Of a DNA stretch of 64,000 nt, positions 34,102 to 44,300 are shown piece after piece. The stretch is from Phycisphaerae bacterium (GTDB lineage: Bacteria; Planctomycetota; Phycisphaerae; UBA1845; Fen-1342). The notes under the pieces are model-generated. The model was given only the letters and a program-made list of their open reading frames with translations. It did not search any database and had not been told where the DNA came from. The position numbers and the translations under genes are program-made. Position 1 is the first letter of the stretch. The number at the start of each line of letters is the position of its first letter. The stretch spans positions 305,459 through 369,458 of the forward strand of contig JAGNKU010000004.1 in assembly GCA_017999985.1 (NCBI GenBank), given 5' to 3'.

Positions 34102-35097
34102 ATGCAGCACCATGCGTTCAGGCCGCACTGGCTGCGGCTGGCGTGGGGGACTTCTGTCGCATTGTGGCTGGCGCCGCCGCTCTGCGCCCAGACCATCGCG
34201 GTACCCGATGTGCCAGGTACAACGACCGCCGCGGTCGAAGTCCTGGTCCGCGGGACCTGGGGCACCGCACCCGGGCAGTTCGGGAAGACCGACGAGGCGT
34301 CGCGGCCCGGGCCCATGGATTTCGCCCTGACGGACGACGGCCTATATGTCCTCGACCCCGTCAATGCCCGCGTGCAACTTTTCGGCTGGGACGGCGGATT
34401 CCGCACTGTCGTGCCGATCGGCACGAAGACCGCGGATTTCCTGACCGTCGATGAGCGCGGCCGCATCATTGTGCTCGATGCCTTCGTCCGGCGCGAGCTG
34501 CGCATCTTTTCTCCCGACGGCAAACGGATCGCACAGGCCGATCTGCCCGACACGCTGCACCTGCCGTCGGCGGTCCTGGCTGTGGGCGAGCACGTGTATG
34601 TTGAGGAGCGCCACAGCCGCGTGTACGAAGTCGGCATTGCCGGCGGTGCGCCCGCCCGTGTGCTGGACACGCTGCCAGGGCGGCCGTTGGCTGCTCGCGG
34701 TGCACCGATCCAGGCCGCGAAGGCCGGGACGCATGGTGTGGCGATCCGCACGGCATGCGCGGCGGGCGCGGAGCCGCTGTCGCTGCAGTTCGCGCGCCCG
34801 GTCAACGCCATTGTGGGAATCGAGTCTGACGAGCGCGGCCACCTCTACGTCGCGGTGACCACGCCACGTGACGCCGCCCGCGATGCGTGGAAGTCCGACA
34901 TCGTCCTGGCGGTGATCGACTCCGACGGCCGTCTCGCCGGCACGCTCTGTCTGTCCGACGCCTACGTTACCGACCACTACCGCAAGCTGGCCGTCTCGCG
35001 CGCGGGCGAGATCATCCAGATGCAAACGACCGAAGACGAGGTGCGCTTCGTGCGCTGGACCCTGCCGACGACCGCCGCCGCGAGGGCCGCGTTATGA
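34102..35097 (+). CDS. Secreted NHL/beta-propeller-like protein
   Basis: The 331-residue product has a signal peptide (WGTSVALWLAPPLCAQ) and repeats of about 40-45 residues with the pattern GxxYVLDPVNARVQLFxxDG (DDGLYVLDPVNARVQLFGWD, ERGRIIVLDAFVRRELRIFS, ERGHLYVAVTT), the signature of NHL/six-bladed propellers. Only five or so blades can be seen. No catalytic residues are evident. The stop overlaps the next start (ATGA), so it is coupled with the NlpC/P60 chimera and may assist its display or substrate binding. Confidence 0.65.
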   Translation: MQHHAFRPHWLRLAWGTSVALWLAPPLCAQTIAVPDVPGTTTAAVEVLVRGTWGTAPGQFGKTDEASRPGPMDFALTDDGLYVLDPVNARVQLFGWDGGFRTVVPIGTKTADFLTVDERGRIIVLDAFVRRELRIFSPDGKRIAQADLPDTLHLPSAVLAVGEHVYVEERHSRVYEVGIAGGAPARVLDTLPGRPLAARGAPIQAAKAGTHGVAIRTACAAGAEPLSLQFARPVNAIVGIESDERGHLYVAVTTPRDAARDAWKSDIVLAVIDSDGRLAGTLCLSDAYVTDHYRKLAVSRAGEIIQMQTTEDEVRFVRWTLPTTAAARAAL

Positions 35098-38000
35098 AGG
35101 CCACACGCTGCACCGTCGCTGCGCTGATCCTGCTTGCCACAGCCGCGACCCAGGCCCAGATTCCCGACAAGACCCGCGCGGAGATTCTGAACTACGCCGC
35201 CACGGGCATCGGCTCGCCCTACGTCTGGGGCGGCGGCAACTGGGATCCGCTCGATCGCAGCTACGGTGGCGCCGACTGCTCGGGCTTCGTCAGCAAGGCG
35301 TGGTCGCTGACAAAGTGGACGCCCTACCGCGTCGACTTTCACGGCTACTCGACTTCTGAGTTCATCGTCACCCCGGGGCCGTACTGGACCGAGGTGGATC
35401 GCGGCAGCCTGCTCTACGGCGACGCGATCGTGTTCCGTTACAACAACAACCAGAGCGGCCACACGTACATCTATCTCGCGGGGGACGGCTGGGGTGAGCA
35501 TGAGGTGTACGAAGCCCGCGGGACCGACTACGGCATCGTGCACCGCTGGCGCACCGCCTACAGTGACGCGGACATCACCAAGGGCATTCGCCGGACGGGC
35601 CTGCTTGAGAATGTCGATGTCACCGAGCACATCGTCGAGACGGACAATGGGGCGCCGTACTACACCGACGTCGGCATGACCGGCAGCTCCGAGTTCGACA
35701 GCTCCGCGCTGGGCTGCCGGCCGGGCGACTGCCGCTATCACTGGGTGACCGCGGCGCGCAATGAGACGTGCACGTTCCGACCCAGCCTGCCCGAGACCGG
35801 CTGGTATCGCGTGTACGTCACGTGCAACGAGAGCAGCCCGAACGTGCAGGGCGTCGGCGTCACGGTCAACGACCTGCTGGGTTCGCCGCGGTTCACCTGG
35901 GACCAGAATGCCGCGGCCCTGCTCAACACCTGGGTACCCATCGGCCCGGATACATTCCTGTTCAACGCCGGCACGGCCGGCACGGTGGTGTGGGATGACT
36001 TCACCGCCACGCCGACGGACGGAGCCCACGTGTTCCGCGGCGACGCGACGAAGTTCGTGCTCGACAACCGCACGGAGGTGGACGGCGTCGGCGGCCAGCC
36101 CGGCCGCTTCGCCTCGGTGCGCAGCGCGCTCGCGTGGCTGCGTGCCCACGAATCCGAAGCCCCGGACGCCATCGATATCACCTGCAACACGCTCACCGAG
36201 ACCGGCTGTCTCGAACTGAACGTCCGGGATGATCTCACGATCAACGGCGATGCCGACGGCGACGGCGTGCCCGTCACGCTCGCGGTGACGCCGGGGGCCG
36301 CGGCCGAGTGGGCGCGGGCGTGTGCGCTGTATCTCGATGTGCCCATCCAGCATCACTACACGCTGCGCGACCTGGTCGTTGTGCCCCAGTTCGTTTCCGC
36401 GGGTTACGCGACTGGTGCATACGGCATGGTCATCGACGAGCAGAACCCGTCCGGCGAAGCCTGCGCCTGGACATTGACCCTGGAAAACGTGACCATCGCC
36501 GGCAGCCTGCCCGGCAACGTGCCCACCAATCCGGAATTGGACGCGCGCACCGCCGCGACGCGCTTCGGCGGCACCGACGCGAACTACGGCGCGGCCGTGT
36601 TGCAGCGCACGTCGGCCTGGGGCAACGATGACTCGTGCCGTCAGTCAGTCACCGCGCGCAACGTCGTGGTTACGCACAGCGCGACCCGCGGACTGGCACT
36701 GCAAAGCGCGTATACCGCCTGGGACATCGCCGGCGGACTGCGCGTCAGCTTCAACACGCTGGAAGGCCTGCGCGCCGACCACATCGGTGGCAGCACGCTC
36801 GCTATGCGCGGCGCGGCCGACGCCACACCGAACCGCATTTTCGGCAATTCCGGTGGCGGACTGGTGAACGTCGGCGATGCGGGCGTTGGCACTGCCACGG
36901 CGGGCAATTGTGATTTCCGCGACAACAGCAGCACCACCGGCGGCGGCATCCTGTCACTGAGCGCCACGACGCTCGTGCAGAACAGCCTGCTGGCGGGCAA
37001 TCACGCCAGCGGCGCAGGCGGCGCGATCGCAGCCAGCGGCGGCGTGCTCGTCGTCACCGGCTGCACCATCGTTGAGAACACGTCCGGCGCCGGCACAGGC
37101 GGCGTCTACGTCTCCGGCGGCGCGGGCTCGCTGTTCAACACGATCCTGTGGGCTAATGGCGGCAGCCAGCAGTCCGGCGTCGCCACGGTGCGCTACTGCG
37201 CCGTGCAGGGCGGCAACGCCGGCACGGGCAACATCGATACCGATCCGGGCTTCGTCGCGCCGGCGACGGGCGATTACCACATCCGGCGCAATTCGCCGTG
37301 CGTCAACGCCGGCAATCCGGGCTACGTCGAGGCCGGCGCCGCGCTCGACTGCGATCATCAGCCGCGCGTCCAGGGCGGCAGTGTCGAGATCGGCGCGGAC
37401 GAGCTGGCGTTCTGGGCGGGCGACGTGGACCACGACGGCGACGTGGAAGGCGACGACCTGGCCGGCTGGACGACGTGCATGCCGGGGCCGGACATCGCGG
37501 CGCCGGCGGATTGCACGGCAGCGCTCGACTTCGACGAGGACGGCGACGTCGATCTGGCGGATTTTGCCCGGCTGCGGCGGCGTGACGCGCTGCTCACCGC
37601 GACCGACGTGATGCTCGAGGTCCGCGATGCCAGTGGCGCCGTGCTGCCGCCGCCCGCGTACGTCGAGAGCGGCACGTGGCACAACAGCACCGCCAAGAGC
37701 CAAGTGCCGGAGCTGTCGGGCTCGGGCAGCCGCTACATCACGTATGTGTTGCCGAACACCGGGACGGACAACGCGAGTTTCGTGCCGGCGATCGTCGTGC
37801 CGGGCATCTACGAGGTCTTCGTGACGTGGGGCACGGGGGCGAACTGCTACGACGCGCAATACACGATCCGGCACGCGGACGGCCAGACCGTGCTGCTGGT
37901 CGACCAGATTCCGGAGGGCGTGGAGGGCGCCAACGCGAACACGTGGGTCTCGCTCGGGCAATACCGGTTCAACGCCGGCCAGGCCGCGGAGACCGGCTCG

Positions 38001-38099
38001 GTGAACGTGTCCGAAGTGACCGTCAGCGGCAAGCCGCACCCGTCGTGGAACCAGCGGGTCTACGCCGACGCCGCCCGCTGGGTGTTCATCGCGCCGTAA
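35094..38099 (+). CDS. Secreted NlpC/P60-like chimera with beta-helix, golvesin-like and dockerin-like modules
   Basis: The 1001-residue product is a mosaic. After a signal peptide comes an NlpC/P60-like domain (about 28-165): YVWGGGNWDPLDRSYGGADC has the catalytic Cys in ADCSGFVSKAW and a His in SGHTYIYLAGDG. From about 185 comes a golvesin-like domain (TGWYRVYVTCNESSPNVQGV), then a parallel beta-helix (about 340-760) with Gly-rich turns such as GNHASGAGGAIAASGG, a dockerin-like pair (GDVDHDGDVEGDDLAGW, DFDEDGDVDLADFARL), and a second golvesin-like domain at the C-terminus. NlpC/P60 enzymes cut peptidoglycan peptides; here the target could equally be another peptide. Coupled to the propeller gene. 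Confidence 0.75.
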   Translation: MKATRCTVAALILLATAATQAQIPDKTRAEILNYAATGIGSPYVWGGGNWDPLDRSYGGADCSGFVSKAWSLTKWTPYRVDFHGYSTSEFIVTPGPYWTEVDRGSLLYGDAIVFRYNNNQSGHTYIYLAGDGWGEHEVYEARGTDYGIVHRWRTAYSDADITKGIRRTGLLENVDVTEHIVETDNGAPYYTDVGMTGSSEFDSSALGCRPGDCRYHWVTAARNETCTFRPSLPETGWYRVYVTCNESSPNVQGVGVTVNDLLGSPRFTWDQNAAALLNTWVPIGPDTFLFNAGTAGTVVWDDFTATPTDGAHVFRGDATKFVLDNRTEVDGVGGQPGRFASVRSALAWLRAHESEAPDAIDITCNTLTETGCLELNVRDDLTINGDADGDGVPVTLAVTPGAAAEWARACALYLDVPIQHHYTLRDLVVVPQFVSAGYATGAYGMVIDEQNPSGEACAWTLTLENVTIAGSLPGNVPTNPELDARTAATRFGGTDANYGAAVLQRTSAWGNDDSCRQSVTARNVVVTHSATRGLALQSAYTAWDIAGGLRVSFNTLEGLRADHIGGSTLAMRGAADATPNRIFGNSGGGLVNVGDAGVGTATAGNCDFRDNSSTTGGGILSLSATTLVQNSLLAGNHASGAGGAIAASGGVLVVTGCTIVENTSGAGTGGVYVSGGAGSLFNTILWANGGSQQSGVATVRYCAVQGGNAGTGNIDTDPGFVAPATGDYHIRRNSPCVNAGNPGYVEAGAALDCDHQPRVQGGSVEIGADELAFWAGDVDHDGDVEGDDLAGWTTCMPGPDIAAPADCTAALDFDEDGDVDLADFARLRRRDALLTATDVMLEVRDASGAVLPPPAYVESGTWHNSTAKSQVPELSGSGSRYITYVLPNTGTDNASFVPAIVVPGIYEVFVTWGTGANCYDAQYTIRHADGQTVLLVDQIPEGVEGANANTWVSLGQYRFNAGQAAETGSVNVSEVTVSGKPHPSWNQRVYADAARWVFIAP

Positions 38100-38111
38100 G
38101 GCACGCGGCGG

Positions 38112-39488
38112 TTATTTCGGCTCCGGCTCCGCGATGCAGTACAGGTGCTCAGCGCCGCGCAGGTACAGCGCGCGTCCCACGATCGCGGGCGACGCGGTGA
38201 AGCTGTCCGCCAGCTCGTTGACCGCCAGCACGCGCAGCTCGGGTCCCGCCTGGATCACTGCGACTTTGCCATCCCGCCCCGCGATGTACACGCGGCCATC
38301 CGCGGCCACCGGCGACGCGTACACATCGCGCAACCCCTCCAGCCGCTGCTTGCTGTACTCCGCGCGGCCGGTGCGGGCATCCACGCACGAAAGCGCGGCA
38401 CGGTTCTCCTGCAAGAAATACAGCCGACCCTCATACAGCAGCGGCGACGGCACGTACGGCGTGCCCTTTCCCTCGTATGTCCACGCCACGGCGGCCGAGC
38501 CGGCGATGTCGCCCTGCGCGACCGCATAGCGAATCGCCAGCAACGCACTGCCGCGAAAGCCGCTGGTGCAGTAGATGAGGTCGCGATCGCTTACCGGGGT
38601 GGGAATCACGTTCTGCGTCATACCGCCGCATTCCCACAGCATGCGGCCCGTCTGCAGGTCATAGCTGCGAATCTTTCGCGTGGCGCTGACAATGACCTGG
38701 ACCTGGCCACCGGCCGTAACGATGTGCGGTGTGGACCAGGAGGTCGGCTCGTCGCGCGGTACGCGCCAGCGCTCCGCGCCCGTACGCTTGTCCAGCGCAA
38801 CAATGAATGAATCGCCCTCGTGGTCCCAGTTGACGACGACCAAGTCGCCATGCAGCGCCGGCGAGCTGCCTTCGCCAAACCCGCGGCGCGTCTCCATGTC
38901 GCCGAGGTCTTGCGACCAGAGCAGCTTGCCGTCCAGGTCAAGCCCATAGAGGCCGCGCGAGCCGAAGTACGCGATGAGGCACTCGCCATCCGTCAGGGGC
39001 GAGTTCGAGGCGGGACTGGCGTCGTTGTGGCCGCGCTCATGCAGCCCACCTTCGCACAGGGTCTGCGCCCAGACCGTCTGGCCCGTCTGCCGGTCCAGTG
39101 CCAGCAGCGTGAACTTGTACGTGCGCCCCGTGCTCTCCACGGTGGTCGGGCTCGTGCTCGCCGCGGGACGCGAATCCGGCGACACATCGGCGGGCACGGC
39201 CGTCTGCACGTAGATCCGCTCGCCCCAGATGATCGGCGTCGCATGCCCGCGCCCCGGCAGGAGCACACGCCAGCGCACGTTGCGCGTCGCGCTCCATTCG
39301 ACCGGCGGGTCCGCGTGGGGCGCGACGCCGGTCGCCAGTGGCCCGCGCCATTGCGGCCAGGCGGCCGGCGGGCACTCGCCCGGTTCCTGGACGGCGGCCA
39401 GCGCGGTCAGCACGCTCACCAGCCAAAGGGCGTGGAATCCCGCGCCGCGGGTGCGGCCTGGGGACGTAGACGTGGGTGGGAGACGCAT
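38112..39488 (-). CDS. Secreted PQQ-like beta-propeller protein
   Basis: The 458-residue product has an N-terminal signal (LWLVSVLTALAAVQ) and several PQQ-type blades: AAWPQWRGPLATGVAP, LALDRQTGQTVWAQTL, ALDKRTGAERWRVPRD, YDLQTGRMLWECGG. The WPQWRGP opening and repeats of the xDxxTGxxxW type define the large planctomycete family of PQQ-binding-like repeat proteins. The residues for true PQQ and calcium binding of dehydrogenases are not evident, so it is more likely a structural propeller, in the BamB or outer-membrane sense. The ATG at 39488 is chosen at the signal peptide. It is transcribed toward the NlpC/P60 gene. Confidence 0.8.
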   Translation of the reverse strand: MRLPPTSTSPGRTRGAGFHALWLVSVLTALAAVQEPGECPPAAWPQWRGPLATGVAPHADPPVEWSATRNVRWRVLLPGRGHATPIIWGERIYVQTAVPADVSPDSRPAASTSPTTVESTGRTYKFTLLALDRQTGQTVWAQTLCEGGLHERGHNDASPASNSPLTDGECLIAYFGSRGLYGLDLDGKLLWSQDLGDMETRRGFGEGSSPALHGDLVVVNWDHEGDSFIVALDKRTGAERWRVPRDEPTSWSTPHIVTAGGQVQVIVSATRKIRSYDLQTGRMLWECGGMTQNVIPTPVSDRDLIYCTSGFRGSALLAIRYAVAQGDIAGSAAVAWTYEGKGTPYVPSPLLYEGRLYFLQENRAALSCVDARTGRAEYSKQRLEGLRDVYASPVAADGRVYIAGRDGKVAVIQAGPELRVLAVNELADSFTASPAIVGRALYLRGAEHLYCIAEPEPK

Positions 39489-39653
39489 GCGGGGCCTCGC
39501 GTGGGTTCTCGACGTGCGAGCATTCTGCCGAGAACATCGCCGGCCGCAAGTGCGCCCCGGGCGGGATTCGCAGCGGCCCAGCAGTTGGCAGCGCTGGTGA
39601 GCCCGTGGCGCGCGGGGTAGGATGCCGAGCGCACCACGCATTGAGCATCAGGT

Positions 39654-40238
39654 ATGTCACGCGAGATCGAAGTTAAACACCGGCTCGACGATGCGACGGG
39701 GCTGCGGCAGCGCCTCGTGGCGGCGGGCGCTGTGCGGGACGCACTGGCGCACGAGGTCAACCACATTCTCGACACGCCCGAGCGCCGCCTGCTGAATGCC
39801 GGTTGCGGGCTGCGGATTCGCAGTGCGCGGCCGGTGACGCCGCCGGGGCCGGCGCAGGTGACGCTGACGTTCAAGGGTCCGCGGGACGCGGCGCTGGCGC
39901 AGCGCGGGATCAAGGCCCGCGAAGAGCTGGAGACCGCGGCGGCGGACGAGGCGACGCTGCTGGCGGTGTTCGCGCGGCTGGGCTTTGCGCCGGTAATCAT
40001 GTACGAAAAACGGCGCGAAACCTGGCACTGGCCCGACTGCGTTGCGACGATCGACGAGCTGCCGTTGCTGGGCTGGTTCGTCGAGCTGGAGGCCGACGAT
40101 CAGGCCGCACTCCTGGCACGCCGCGCCCAACTCGGGCTGACCGATGCGAGCGCCGTCGATGAAACCTACGTCAGGCTGGCCGACCGACACGGTACGCTGA
40201 ACCCGGCGGGTGTTCGCGAACTGCGCTTCAGTGCCTGA
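39654..40238 (+). CDS. CYTH-domain protein (class IV adenylate cyclase/thiamine-triphosphatase-like)
   Basis: The 194-residue product starts with the CYTH signature EIEVK (ExExK) and continues with the tunnel motif residues: Arg pair in CGLRIRSARP, LTFKGPRDA, IMYEKRRETW, CVATIDELPLLGWFVELEA. Members bind triphosphates with two metals; class IV cyclases and tripolyphosphatases share this fold. The short type with ATIDxxxxLGxFxExE resembles CyaB. It has no obvious partner: the sigma factor gene next to it runs tail-to-tail. Confidence 0.85.
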   Translation: MSREIEVKHRLDDATGLRQRLVAAGAVRDALAHEVNHILDTPERRLLNAGCGLRIRSARPVTPPGPAQVTLTFKGPRDAALAQRGIKAREELETAAADEATLLAVFARLGFAPVIMYEKRRETWHWPDCVATIDELPLLGWFVELEADDQAALLARRAQLGLTDASAVDETYVRLADRHGTLNPAGVRELRFSA

Positions 40239-40258
40239 TGACTGCCCTGGCGGGGGGC

Positions 40259-40855
40259 TTACACGTCACCGTCAGGATCCAGCGCCGCCAGTTGCTCGCG
40301 CAGCCGCTTCAGGATCCGGCTGCGCGCCTGGTACACGCTGGCCTTGCTGAGGCCCAGTTCGGCGGCGGTGTCGCTGACCGGCTGCCCGGCGAGGACGTGC
40401 AGCTCGAAGGCTCTGATCGTGAGGGGCTCAAATTCGCTGGCGATGGTGCGCATCGCCCAGCGCAGCCGGTGCAGTTGCCACTCCCGCTCCCAGCGCGCGT
40501 CGGCGCTCGCCTCCTGTTCGCCAGCCACGTAATCCAACGTCGCCGGATCCAGCGCCGCCGGCTGACCGGCCCGCTTAATGGCGCGGCGCGCCATGGCGTG
40601 GACGACTGCGGAGCGCAGGTAGGTGCGGAAGCGACCCTTGCGCGCGTCGTACTCGAAATCGCCAATGGCCTTGAACAGGTACATCTCGACTTCCTGGACG
40701 ATGTCCTCGGCGTCGTCATGGCGGGCGCCACGGCTGCGGGCGTAGCGGTAGAGCAATTGCCCGTAGCGATCATGGAACTGCTGCCAGGTGAGCTTGTCCG
40801 CACGGTCGCGGAGCCGCAGGAGAAACGTCAGGCGGGTCGAGTCGGCCTGGCTCAT
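40259..40855 (-). CDS. ECF-type RNA polymerase sigma factor
   Basis: The 198-residue product has region 2 (LLYRYARSRGARHDDAEDIV, QEVEMYLFKAIGDFEYDARK, RFRTYLRSAVVHAMARRA) and region 4 (IRAFELHVLAGQPVSDTAAE, LGLSKASVYQARSRILKRLR) of sigma70 family members. The arrangement and the KGRFRTYLRS motif are typical of planctomycete-enriched ECF groups. No anti-sigma gene adjoins. It is divergent from the giant secreted-protein gene, 484 bases away, and could control envelope genes here, which is inference. Confidence 0.85.
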   Translation of the reverse strand: MSQADSTRLTFLLRLRDRADKLTWQQFHDRYGQLLYRYARSRGARHDDAEDIVQEVEMYLFKAIGDFEYDARKGRFRTYLRSAVVHAMARRAIKRAGQPAALDPATLDYVAGEQEASADARWEREWQLHRLRWAMRTIASEFEPLTIRAFELHVLAGQPVSDTAAELGLSKASVYQARSRILKRLREQLAALDPDGDV

Positions 40856-41339
40856 CGGCGCTCATTGTCCCGCAGTCGGCCGCGTGTCACAAGCCATTTC
40901 GGCGCCGCCAGTTGCACCCCGGACCGCCCCCCGGGCCCCGGGCGAGAAAAACATTGCGTGGCGGGGCGAGTTACGTTAAGCTTAAGGATGTAAAGCTCTT
41001 ATAGTTACGGTTCCTGGTTCGTTGGCCGAGGACCATTCGGACACATCTGGAGGGTAAGAGCTACGGGAAACGTCGTGCAACGAGGATGCGCTCCCGTCGA
41101 GTAGTGCGCCTCAAGGTAGCAGGTTCCCGGCGAAGGTTGGGCGGGATCGCGAGTACATGTCGGCGGATTGGGGAACGAGCCGCCGCGCTCGGCATAACCG
41201 GGCGAGCGAAATTGGTTCGATTGTCGCCATGGGGACAGTATACCGGTTGGCTCCGGACGCGTGGTCGCATGGGCAGGTGGGCGCCAACGGCCCTGAGCGC
41301 CGGGGGACCGCGGAATTCATCTCGCAAAAGGAGGATCTC
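40856..41339 (+). promoter_or_regulatory. Upstream region of the giant secreted-protein gene, with an AT-rich promoter-like patch
   Basis: Between the divergent genes an AT-rich patch at 40971-41010 stands out; TATAGT at 41000-41005 is the best -10 candidate, with TTAAGC at 40976 as weak -35. Transcription from it would give an untranslated leader of about 330 bases. The leader has no open frame with family similarity. It ends with AAAGGAGG before the ATG at 41340. Confidence 0.35.
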
Positions 41340-44300
41340 ATGAGAAAAGCACTCGTCGTTTTGTCGGCGCTGCTGCTGTGTAGCGGCATCGCCGGGAGCC
41401 AGGCGCAACCGGCCGACGGGCCGCGCGCCACGTACGTCGAAGCCGAGGGGAACGATTCCAAAGCCGCGGCCAACGCGTTCGTGCTGGTCGCGGGCGACAT
41501 CATCGAGGGCACGTCAACCAGCTCAACGGGTGCCGGCCTCGACTACTTCCTGGTCCAGACCGGCCCACTCCCATTCGGCATCTACAAGCACAAGCTGGTG
41601 CTCACCTCGGACATCGTCGGCCACACCGGCACGATCCGCGGCCTGACGCAGAGCGCCGGCGTGATCAATCCGACGTCCGACGCCGCTGTGCAAACAACGT
41701 CCACCACGACCACGCCGCCGCGGTTCAATCAGTGGTACGGCTTCGGCCGGGAAGAGGCGATCTACTACCGGGTGACCGGAACATCCACCACCACGGCCGT
41801 GTATAACGCGACGCTGAGCACCGAACCGGTGCCGGTCACGGTCGTGCCAGGCTCGTTCCAGGCGGGCACGATCACGATCACCACATACGGGCAGGGTCAT
41901 ACCACCGACACGGACATGTGGGTGTACGACGAGAACTTGAATGCAATTCCCGACTACGGGAATGATGACACCTTTGGGGCGACCTACTCGCAGTCCACGC
42001 TCACGCGCATCTACACGCCCGGCGTGTACTACCTGGCCCTGTCGAACTGGAACGTGGCCAACAATCTCCCCAGCCCCGCGGACGATGACTATCGCAGCGG
42101 GAGCGTGATGGATTTCCCGGACTCGGCCGCTAATTCGAGCACATCGACCGCCCTGAATCTCCAATTCTCCATCACCGACGCGACGGGCGTGCCCGTGGTG
42201 GTCCCCAGTACCAAGACCGGACCGTTCGACATCAACTGGTTCCAGTTCACGGTGTTCGAGCCCACCACCGGCGCGTGCTGCGTGGGCGCGAACTGCCTCC
42301 CCGACGTTTCCGAGGTCGACTGCGCCAACATGGGCGGCACCTACAAGGGCAACGGCTCGACCTGCGGCCCGCCGAACCCCTGCGTCGGGGCCTGCTGCTT
42401 CGGCATCACCTGCGTGCCGGATATGCTGCCCGGCGATTGCCTGGCGCAGGGTGGCGTGTACAAGGGCGACGGCACGACGTGCGGTCCACCGAATCCCTGC
42501 GTGGGTGCCTGCTGCTTCCCCGACGGCAGTTGCCAGGAAACCGCAACCGAGACGGACTGCGTGAACCTGGGTGGCGTGTACCAGGGCGATGGCACCACGT
42601 GCACGCCGAATACCTGCCCGCAGCCGGGCGATGACTGTGACAACCCGGCGGACGGCGGCTTCTTCGGGCCGGGCTCCGATCCATTTGAGGGTCAGATCAC
42701 GACCTGCGGGCACGGCAATGACTACAGCAACACGTGCCTCGGCAGCTACGACGGCGGCGAAGACGTCATCTACGTCGTGCATGTGGTCGAGCCGGTTTGC
42801 CTCGATATCACCGTCACCGGCGCAACCAGCGCGGACAACTGGATCGGCGTTCTGATCGATGACTCCTGCCCGCCAGATCCGACGACCTGTCTCGCGACGG
42901 CCACAAGTAGCAGCGGCACTGTGGCCCACATTGCGGGCGTCGATCTGCCCGTCGGAACGTACTACGTGATGGTGGACACCTGGCCCACGCCGAACTGCAT
43001 CAACGGAACCATGGTCATCATGCCCTGCCCGACCGGGGCCTGCTGCCTGAGTTCCGGCGCGTGCGTGCCGAACCTGCCACAGGCCCAGTGCACCGCGCAA
43101 GGCGGCACCTGGAAAGGCGCCGGCACGGATTGCTTCCCGAACCCGTGCGTGCCGATCGACTACTTCTGGGACACCACGACCGGCGAAATGGGCGGGACCG
43201 GCTTCAACGGCGAGTGGATCTACTATCCGGAAGCGCCGCAAGGCCCCTGGTACAACATGTGGTGGCCGAACGAGTTCGCGCTCAATCGGCAGAAGGAAAT
43301 CATCTACACGTTTACCGTCGACTTCCCGATCCCGGGCAACCTCGAAGTGGCGGCGAACTGGGCCACGCCGGACTGGCAATTGACGGAGCGCCCGCCGTTC
43401 GCGAACGAAGAGCAATTCATCCAGCGCCAGTTCCTCGCAGCGCTCACGGCTCCGGGCACGTACACATACACCGTCGTGCTGCCATTCTGCCCGCGGTGGG
43501 TCTCGCTCGACATCCGCGGCCTGGGCTACGTCATCGAGGGCACGATCCAGCACATCTGCCTGCCGCCGCCGGGCGGCGCCTGCTGCTTCCAGGACGGCAG
43601 TTGCCAGGAAACCGCGACGCCGGCGGACTGCCAGGCCCTGGGCGGTGTCTACCTGGGTGACGGCACGACGTGCACGCCGAATCCCTGCCCGCAGCCGGGC
43701 GCCTGCTGCTTCGCCGACGGGCATTGCGAGATGAGCACCGTGATTGACCCCGGCGATTGCGCTACGGGCGGCGTGTACCTCGGCGACAACACGGTCTGCG
43801 ACCCGAATCCCTGCCCGCAGCCGGGCAACGACTGCAGCAACCCGAAGCCGATCACGCTGTCGCTGGCAACTCTGCCCTACGTCGACACCGACACCACGTG
43901 TGGCCGGGTCAACGACTACTCAAACACCTGCCTCGGCTACTACGACGGTGGCGAAGACATCCTCTACGAGGTGACCGTCACCGAGCCCATGTGCGTCAAG
44001 ATCGCCGTCGATGGCGTCCTGACTTACCTGGGCGTCGCAATCGACGTCGCCTGCCCGCCGGGCGCGACCTGCCTCGCCTACAACAACAGCTCGGCCGGCA
44101 ATCCGACGATCACCGAGGTGAATCTGGCGGCCGGCACGTACTACATCATGATCGACACCTGGCCGAGCCCGCCCTGCTCAGGCTTCACCATGACGATCAG
44201 CCCGTGCCCTGAGCCGCCGCCCAACGACAACTGCCCGACGGCCATCGCGGTCGGCGAGGGCACGCCCGCCGCGACCGGCAACAATTGCGACGCCAGTGCG

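Noticed and set aside
35700..37300. CRISPR-like or tandem DNA repeats
   Set aside because: The periodicity in the beta-helix region is at protein level and irregular; no direct repeats with spacers exist anywhere in the window that I could see.
41523..43724. Long minus-strand frame inside the giant secreted-protein gene
   Set aside because: Antisense shadow of repeated, GC-rich modules; Arg/Ala/Val-rich translation without motifs.
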